NCBI GenBank assembly: GCA_947625395.1
Contig: CANQOD010000031.1
Span: forward strand, 1-10,198
Reading direction: 5' to 3'
DNA length: 10,198 nucleotides
Source of the DNA: an uncultured Bacilli bacterium
GTDB lineage: Bacteria; Bacillota_I; Bacilli_A; RF39; UBA660
Each line of letters opens with the position of its first letter. Within the stretch, counting starts at the first letter, position 1. This document shows positions 6,140 to 10,198 of this stretch, in pieces. The translations under genes were made by a program, and so were the position numbers. The notes under the pieces are model-generated. The model saw only the letters and a list, made by a program, of their open reading frames with translations. It was not told the origin of the DNA and ran no database searches.

Positions 6140-6856
6140 TTATTTAAACCTTTTCCGTTTATCTTTTATCTCTAAAAATTCAATCTCATTCTGCCGTCCC
6201 TTTGGATTCTTTCCTTTTTTCTTTTTCTTACTAGGAGCAATGCTTTGTTTAATGGTCTTCGCTAGTTTAATAATATCATAAATAATAATACCCAAACATG
6301 GAATGACGACGGCGATTATCCAACCATAAGACTGGGTTAAGAAATATTGGATATAGCCAATTTTTGGAATGCGAAGAACGACTTTTCCATAGATGTTTTC
6401 ATAAGAGATACGACTACTATCAGGGGTATTATTGTTATCGCCTTTGGTGGTATAGAGTTTTTCTCCATTCTCGGTTGTTTCAACACCAACGATACGGTGT
6501 GTGACAGTGACACCCGAATACCGATAATCTGTAGAATTGAATGTAATGATATCGCCTTTTTTGAGTTCATTTTCTTCGACTCTTTTAATGACAACTGCAT
6601 CTTCTACTTTGATGGTTGGAACCATACTTGGACTTACGATGACATAGGCATTGAAGAGTGGAGGGATATTTTTTCCACTGTCTAAGTTCTTTTTTTGGTC
6701 AATAAAGTGAATGGCCACGACGATTCCAACAAGAATTAATATGAGCAAAACTGTATACATGATAACAGTTGTGACAAAATGTAATCCTTTTTTGAGGTAG
6801 TAAAAAGCAGTGACTGGGTTCTTCTGTTCCCTTTCTCCTATCATAGTATCACCCAT
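6140..6856 (-). CDS. sipW: SipW-type (ER-type, Ser/His) signal peptidase I
   Basis: 238 residues. It removes signal peptides of SipW-dependent exported proteins at the outer face of the membrane. An N-terminal membrane segment (about 29-51) precedes the catalytic box IVSPSM with Ser77. Box D is VTHRIVGV, where His120 replaces the lysine of ordinary bacterial SPase I, which is the mark of the SipW/eukaryotic-type subgroup. Then come YTTKGDNNNTPD (Asp140, Asp146), GKVVLRIPKIGY, a second membrane segment (about 177-197) and a lysine-rich cytosolic tail of about 40 residues. ATG at 6856 has AAGGA ahead; a second ATG at 6844 has GGTGAT ahead and is also possible. It opens a four-gene operon with its own promoter. 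Five TasA-like proteins in the window are its obvious substrates. Confidence 0.93.
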   Translation of the reverse strand: MGDTMIGEREQKNPVTAFYYLKKGLHFVTTVIMYTVLLILILVGIVVAIHFIDQKKNLDSGKNIPPLFNAYVIVSPSMVPTIKVEDAVVIKRVEENELKKGDIITFNSTDYRYSGVTVTHRIVGVETTENGEKLYTTKGDNNNTPDSSRISYENIYGKVVLRIPKIGYIQYFLTQSYGWIIAVVIPCLGIIIYDIIKLAKTIKQSIAPSKKKKKGKNPKGRQNEIEFLEIKDKRKRFK

Positions 6857-6876
6857 CTTATCCTTATACTATTTAT

Positions 6877-6905
6877 ATAATAGCACAAAAACTGGATAAT
6901 TAAAA
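6877..6905 (-). promoter_or_regulatory. Promoter of the sipW operon
   Basis: On the minus strand TGC-TATTAT (6885-6877) forms an extended -10. The -35 at 17 bases is poor (TTTTAA, 6905-6900), as is common for extended -10 promoters. The start codon is about 20 bases downstream. Confidence 0.5.
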
Positions 6906-7095
6906 GTAGAATTATTGCTTACCTAAATTTTTTTATCAATGGGTATTTTTTATTTTTTTGATAAAGATAGATTCTTTTATTTTGTTATGATTGTTTTTAT
7001 TTTTTTTTGTTTGGAGAAAGATTGATTTTATTTTTTGGTAAACGACCACTAATTCCAAAGAAAACAAAAAGAAAAAGGGCTTTAAAAATGAGAAA
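6906..7095. other. Very AT-rich region upstream of the sipW promoter
   Basis: About 190 bases with long T runs on the plus strand and no open frame. It contains a perfect 7-bp inverted repeat TTATCAA / TTGATAA (6933-6939 and 6958-6964). It is the longest gene-free stretch inside the fibre locus and lies directly upstream of the sipW operon promoter. This would suit AT-loving repressors such as AbrB-type proteins or a curved UP-like element, but no specific site can be named. Confidence 0.45.
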
Positions 7096-7117
7096 AACTA
7101 TGGAATGTCCCATAGTT
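7096..7117 (-). terminator. Intrinsic terminator of the 207-residue TasA-like gene
   Basis: AACTATGG / CCATAGTT, a perfect 8-bp stem with a six-base loop, followed on the minus strand by TTTCTCATTTTT. The last bases of the stop codon are inside the stem. It separates this gene from the sipW operon. Confidence 0.75.
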
Positions 7118-7739
7118 AATCAACAACAACGCCACCTTTAATATTGACTCTTACAGTATAAGAATAACTTCCATTCACAACTGTATCTTGTTTAATCCAC
7201 ATGCGAAGACGATAAGGAATGTTTTCTGATTTGGTAGAAGTACCTTTCGCTAAAAGCATGGTTCCTTTTTCAGTACCCCATTCTGTTTTAGATGCAAGTG
7301 GTGTAAAGAGTGTTGGCTTCATTTCTTCTTGGTAAACAGCACCGACTTTTTTTTCCAAATAAAGTTTTACTTGGTCATCTTGTAATGTAGAATTGACATC
7401 TTTTTCAGCAGATACTTCATAAGCAATGGTGGCATTACCACGAATGGTTGTTTTGACTGTAAAATCAAAATATTCATTCGCACCACTTAATTTTTTACCA
7501 ACATCATCGGAAGTTGGAAGTGCATTTTCAATTTTAATTCCATTCGTATCTTCTGTATAACTCATTCGTAATTCACCCGTACGAATGGTATTTGATTCTT
7601 CACCATTTTGAGTAAATGTAATTGTTGCGAATGAAATTCCAAAAATAGCAATCAGTAAAATGAGAACAGCAATAACACTTACAAATAGAGAACTCCTTTT
7701 TGGTTCTTCTTCATCTTTATTCTTTTCTTGATAATCCAT
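7116..7739 (-). CDS. TasA/camelysin-like secreted protein, 207 residues
   Basis: An acidic cytosolic tail of about 16 residues is followed by a hydrophobic segment (about 17-38) ending ISFATI, a SipW-type signal peptide with likely cleavage after SFA. The mature part follows the family pattern: NTIRTGELRMSYTED, IKIENALPTSDDVGKKL, NEYFDFTV, a strand IAYEVSAEK, VKLYLEKK, GTMLLAKG and YRLRMW (176-181), ending TVRVNIKG. TasA-family proteins form extracellular fibres; camelysins are membrane-linked relatives with reported protease activity. Which of these applies cannot be told here. Ribosome site AGGAGG (7754-7749) and own promoter upstream. It is the most diverged of the four separately transcribed copies at the signal peptide, with a longer N-terminus and different residues. 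Confidence 0.85.
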   Translation of the reverse strand: MDYQEKNKDEEEPKRSSLFVSVIAVLILLIAIFGISFATITFTQNGEESNTIRTGELRMSYTEDTNGIKIENALPTSDDVGKKLSGANEYFDFTVKTTIRGNATIAYEVSAEKDVNSTLQDDQVKLYLEKKVGAVYQEEMKPTLFTPLASKTEWGTEKGTMLLAKGTSTKSENIPYRLRMWIKQDTVVNGSYSYTVRVNIKGGVVVD

Positions 7740-7766
7740 AATGACAAGCCTCCTATAATTACCTAA

Positions 7767-7795
7767 ATTATATCATAAGAGAAAACGTTTGAAAA
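7767..7795 (-). promoter_or_regulatory. Promoter of the 207-residue TasA-like gene
   Basis: On the minus strand TGA-TATAAT (7775-7767) is a perfect extended -10. The -35 at 17 bases is TTTTCA (7795-7790), four of six matches. A 28-base leader with AGGAGG follows. Confidence 0.65.
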
Positions 7796-7846
7796 GTGAA
7801 AAATTGTTTGTTTCGTCAAGAGAATGATTTTCATTTTTACAAACAA

Positions 7847-7870
7847 AAAAGTAGCACCATGGCTACTTTT
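7847..7870 (-). terminator. Intrinsic terminator of the 228-residue TasA-like gene
   Basis: AAAAGTAGC / GCTACTTTT, a perfect 9-bp stem with a six-base loop, running into TTG and further T residues on the minus strand. It lies 28 bases past the stop codon. Confidence 0.85.
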
Positions 7871-7898
7871 CAGATTTTAATAATTAAATTCTTGTGGA

Positions 7899-8585
7899 CT
7901 AAGCTGCACTTTTTACTACAGAACCTTTAGCATAAACATTCACTTTTACTTTAAATTGATGCGCAGTTTTGAATGATTCACCAGCTGTATCATCAGTACC
8001 ATAAGTATCAGCTAACCACATTCTTAATCTGTAATACTTCTTAGCTGTTTGGTCAAGCTCACTAGTCGTTGGACCAGTAAAGCTGTCAGTTAACAATTCC
8101 ATAACAGTAGCTGGGCAACCTGTTGTGCTATTTTGGGCAGTTGTTTGATATTGACCAACCTCACTCTCTTTTCCACTCTCTTTTTTGCCACCGCCTAGAG
8201 ACTCAGTTTCTTCAAGGTATAAACGCACATCTTTGTTATCTAATGCTGCTGGGTCAGGACCATCTACTGTAACTTTTTCAGCAGCGATGGAATAATCAAT
8301 TTTTGTGGTATTCGTAATTTTAGCAGTGATTGTAAAATCAAAAGTTTCTCCCTCTTTTACTGTTCCTTTACCCGTAGCTTCATCAGTTGGCATTGCATCA
8401 TTAATTTCAATGACACTATCGTCTTCTAAATATTCCATCTTAATAACTCCTGTTGATACAATATTCTCAGTTGTACCTTTGTTAGAATAGGTAAAAGCCG
8501 CGAATGAAACTCCTACTACTGCAACAACTAGAATAGCTACTCCTAGCACTGACAATAAGATTTGCTTTGATGAATTGTTATTCAT
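7899..8585 (-). CDS. TasA/camelysin-like secreted protein, 228 residues
   Basis: SipW-type signal peptide: MNNNSSKQILLSVLG, a hydrophobic core to about residue 26, and VSFAAF with likely cleavage after Ala29. The mature part has the family order NIVSTGVIKMEYLED, IEINDAMPTDEATGK, TFDFTI, IDYSIAAEK, VRLYLEE, ATVMELL, YRLRMWLADTYGTDD (185-199) and FKVKVNVYAKG. Between about residues 128 and 183 there is a Gly/Ser/Thr-rich variable segment holding a single cysteine (Cys157, TTGCPAT). AAGGAGGAT ribosome site. The promoter, leader and signal peptide are almost identical in DNA to those of the next gene upstream (start 9472), while the mature parts have diverged. Confidence 0.87.
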   Translation of the reverse strand: MNNNSSKQILLSVLGVAILVVAVVGVSFAAFTYSNKGTTENIVSTGVIKMEYLEDDSVIEINDAMPTDEATGKGTVKEGETFDFTITAKITNTTKIDYSIAAEKVTVDGPDPAALDNKDVRLYLEETESLGGGKKESGKESEVGQYQTTAQNSTTGCPATVMELLTDSFTGPTTSELDQTAKKYYRLRMWLADTYGTDDTAGESFKTAHQFKVKVNVYAKGSVVKSAA

Positions 8586-8662
8586 GTTTTTCTATCCTCC
8601 TTATGTTAAAAATATAGCATACTTTATTTTTACGTTCAAGTGCTTTTTTAAAATTTGACAGT
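8500..8662 (-). repeat. 163-bp duplicated block, copy A (promoter, leader and signal-peptide codons)
   Basis: Aligned without gaps to 9387-9549, I count two mismatches (8535 and 8650). It runs from the codons around the SFA cleavage region, through the ribosome site and promoter, to about 23 bases upstream of the -35, where the two sequences abruptly stop matching. Confidence 0.9.
8611..8639 (-). promoter_or_regulatory. Promoter of the 228-residue TasA-like gene
   Basis: On the minus strand -35 TTGAAC (8639-8634), 17-base spacer, extended -10 TGC-TATATT (8619-8611). AAGGAGGAT ribosome site at 8602-8594. An ACTGTCAAATTT stretch (8662-8651) sits just upstream of the -35 and is also present at the twin promoter. 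Confidence 0.75.
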
Positions 8663-8771
8663 TCTTTCACATTTTTTGAAGCAGACTCAAGTAAACACTG
8701 TATTTATTTTTAAATGAAATTGACAGTAAAATTTTTTCTACCAATCAGAATAGACTTTACGAGCACAAAAA

Positions 8772-8791
8772 AAGAGTCTGTTTTGACTCTT
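8772..8791 (-). terminator. Intrinsic terminator of the 218-residue TasA-like gene
   Basis: AAGAGTC / GACTCTT with a six-base loop; on the minus strand it is followed by five more T residues. It lies 25 bases past the stop codon. Confidence 0.8.
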
Positions 8792-8815
8792 CACGCGCAC
8801 AATTAATTGAACCAA

Positions 8816-9472
8816 CTACACTGCTTTTGCATAGACATTAATTTTTACAGTGAATTTCTTCGCTTCTTCAAAAGCAGTATTACCATCATCATCTCCGTAA
8901 GTACTAGCTAACCACATTCTCAAACGATAATGGTCAGTTCCAGTTGTTGAAACAGTCTTTTTTGCTAAAACCATTTCTGTAGCAGGCATACCTAAAGCAG
9001 TGGCTTCTCCATCATCTTCATCTTGTTCAGCTGTAAATTGTTTAGGTGCTAACACTGATGTACCTTCTGTTGAAGCAAGTTGTTCGTCTGTTATAGATTC
9101 AAGATAAAGTCTTACATCTTCATCAGCAAGAGTTGTAGCATTATTTCCATCTAGAACCTTAAGTGCTGATACAACATATTGAATTGATGTCTTACCGCTA
9201 ATTGTAGCTTCTACATTGAAATCAAAATATTCGTTGGCACCTTGTAATTTTTTACCAGCTTCATCCTCTGTTGGCATTGCATCGGTAATACTGATTCCTG
9301 CTTCTGATTTTTCTTGATATGTCAAGGTTACTGTACCAGTAGTAATTGTATTTTCTTTTTGACCTTGTTGACTAAAAGTAAAGGCTGCGAATGAAACTCC
9401 TACTACTGCAACAACTAGAATGGCTACTCCTAGCACTGACAATAAGATTTGCTTTGATGAATTGTTATTCAT
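8816..9472 (-). CDS. TasA/camelysin-like secreted protein, 218 residues
   Basis: The first 32 residues are identical to those of the 228-residue paralogue, with the SipW-type signal ending VSFAAF. The mature part has NTITTGTVTLTYQEK, ISITDAMPTEDEAGKKL, NEYFDFNV, IQYVVSALK, VRLYLES, ATEMVLAKK, YRLRMWLASTYGDDD (182-196) and FTVKINVYAK at the end. The variable segment (about 126-165) is acidic here, rich in Glu and Asp (EQDEDDGEATA), unlike the Gly/Ser/Lys-rich one in the neighbour. No cysteine is present. It has its own promoter and terminator. TasA-family subunits polymerise into fibres after SipW processing; that this one does so is inference from family and context. Confidence 0.87.
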   Translation of the reverse strand: MNNNSSKQILLSVLGVAILVVAVVGVSFAAFTFSQQGQKENTITTGTVTLTYQEKSEAGISITDAMPTEDEAGKKLQGANEYFDFNVEATISGKTSIQYVVSALKVLDGNNATTLADEDVRLYLESITDEQLASTEGTSVLAPKQFTAEQDEDDGEATALGMPATEMVLAKKTVSTTGTDHYRLRMWLASTYGDDDGNTAFEEAKKFTVKINVYAKAV

Positions 9473-9549
9473 GTTTTTCTATCCTCCTTATGTTAAAAAT
9501 ATAGCATACTTTATTTTTACGTTCAAGTGCTTTTTTTAAATTTGACAGT
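9387..9549 (-). repeat. 163-bp duplicated block, copy B (promoter, leader and signal-peptide codons)
   Basis: Twin of 8500-8662 at an offset of 887 bases with two mismatches. Downstream of the block the two coding sequences differ widely, so identity here is much higher than in the mature domains. Confidence 0.9.
9498..9526 (-). promoter_or_regulatory. Promoter of the 218-residue TasA-like gene
   Basis: Identical to the twin promoter: -35 TTGAAC (9526-9521), 17-base spacer, extended -10 TGC-TATATT (9506-9498), AAGGAGGAT ribosome site at 9489-9481. Confidence 0.75.
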
Positions 9550-9576
9550 GACTTTTGAAAAAAAGTGCAAGAAAAA

Positions 9577-9591
9577 AAGGGCTCAACCCTT
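9577..9591 (-). terminator. Intrinsic terminator of the rightmost TasA-like gene
   Basis: AAGGG / CCCTT with a five-base loop, followed on the minus strand by six T residues or more. The stem overlaps the gene's TAA stop codon. Confidence 0.65.
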
Positions 9592-10198
9592 AAAGTTCTT
9601 GTGATGCGAGAATGCCAACTCGTGCTTTAAAATGCTTGGAGGTGGACTCAACGCCTGTATTTTCACCAATATACACTTCATTACTTTCATTTTCACCATA
9701 AGTATCAGCAACCCAAATGCGAAGTCGAATTGTTTTAGATGGAGCAAGTCGATTAAGAATTCCATGATAGATAATTCTTTTGGAGGTTTCTTTTTCTACA
9801 GGGGAAAATGAGCCATAGTTGGGTACGACATCCTCATAACCATCGAGGGCTTCTTCACTCTCTGCATCTGAAAGATAGACTTTGACATATTTATCCGGTA
9901 AGATAGGTGCTGTTTCTGTGATATTTTCAAGATAAATATCATAACCGATATTCATATCGCCGGATAGTTCTGCGGAAACAGTAAAATCAAAATACCCGGA
10001 GGTGACGGTTTGTTCTTGGGTGTCATCTTTTTTTAACATTGCTTTTCCCTCATCATCTGTGATGGGATGGGCCTTGGTAATTTTAATGCCTGGCGTTGTT
10101 TCTGTGAAACTCATCGAAACGGTTCCGGTGGTGATTTTATTTTCTGTTTGACCAGTTCCTGTATAGACAAACGCTGCGAATGAAACAAAAAGAAGTGC
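9590..10198 (-). CDS. TasA/camelysin-like secreted protein, 3' part (5' end beyond the right edge)
   Basis: 202 residues are visible and the frame is open to the window edge, starting inside the signal peptide (ALLFVSFAAFVYTGTG). An internal ATG at 10114 is not the start, because the family signal peptide continues upstream of it. The mature part has NKITTGTVSMSFTET, IKITKAHPITDDEGKAM, SGYFDFTV, IGYDIYLEN, VKVYLSD, then IRLRIWVADTYGENE and a C-terminal FKARVGILASQEL. The variable segment is acidic then aromatic (EEALDGYEDVVPNYGSF). RLRIW replaces RLRMW and IGILA-type residues replace the usual VNV ending, so it is a separate branch of the family. Its promoter lies outside the window. Confidence 0.85.
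   Translation of the reverse strand, partial: ALLFVSFAAFVYTGTGQTENKITTGTVSMSFTETTPGIKITKAHPITDDEGKAMLKKDDTQEQTVTSGYFDFTVSAELSGDMNIGYDIYLENITETAPILPDKYVKVYLSDAESEEALDGYEDVVPNYGSFSPVEKETSKRIIYHGILNRLAPSKTIRLRIWVADTYGENESNEVYIGENTGVESTSKHFKARVGILASQEL

Noticed and set aside
5163..6685. Plus-strand open frames inside the sipW operon
   Set aside because: They are shadows of the minus-strand genes, lacking ribosome sites and any protein-like pattern.
10112..10114. Internal ATG as the start of the rightmost TasA-like gene
   Set aside because: The same frame continues upstream through TENKITTGTV and the VSFAAF signal-peptide end shared with the paralogues, so the gene is cut by the window edge.

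Overview
The window looks like the chromosome of a low-GC, endospore-forming member of the Bacillota (Bacilli/Erysipelotrichia-like, possibly an uncultured gut lineage). The evidence is the AT-rich sequence, strong AGGAGG-type ribosome sites, and the block rsmA-yabG-veg, which has the same order as in Bacillus subtilis. YabG is a sporulation protease, so the host lineage very probably makes spores. No finer taxonomy can be read from the sequence.

Region 1 (1-1850, minus strand) is the conserved housekeeping and sporulation block. It holds rsmA (16S rRNA dimethyladenosine transferase) with its own promoter and terminator, then yabG, then the first 19 codons of veg, whose ATG overlaps the yabG stop codon and which runs off the left edge.

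Region 2 (1815-4400) is accessory DNA. It contains a decayed fragment of an AlbA_2/COG2865-type regulator on the minus strand (an 11-bp-period linker plus a winged helix, with one in-frame stop). Next is an intact plus-strand AlbA_2/ATPase-like/winged-helix regulator with its own promoter and terminator. A small orphan minus-strand gene follows, with a textbook promoter and ribosome site. Last is an array of about 3.5 tandem 40-bp units, each carrying an inverted repeat.

Region 3 (4399-10198, minus strand) is a secreted-fibre (TasA/camelysin-like) locus. Read in transcription order (right to left), it has four TasA-like secreted proteins, the first cut by the window edge. The three complete ones are preceded by recognisable sigma-A promoters with extended -10 elements, and all four are followed by intrinsic terminators. 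Next comes a four-gene operon: a SipW-type (Ser/His, ER-type) signal peptidase, a divergent fifth member of the TasA-like family, a bitopic membrane protein with a large outer domain, and a four-helix membrane protein. All five TasA-like proteins share an SFA signal-peptide end, and a [YI]-[RA]-L-[RK]-[MI]-W core motif near the C-terminus. The likely logic is that SipW processes the family, the four separately transcribed proteins are fibre subunits, and the divergent protein and two unknown membrane proteins anchor or assemble them. This last part is inference.

Two neighbouring subunit genes share a 163-bp block (promoter, leader and signal-peptide codons) with only two mismatches, while their mature parts have diverged. 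This points to recent duplication or gene conversion of a promoter-signal cassette.
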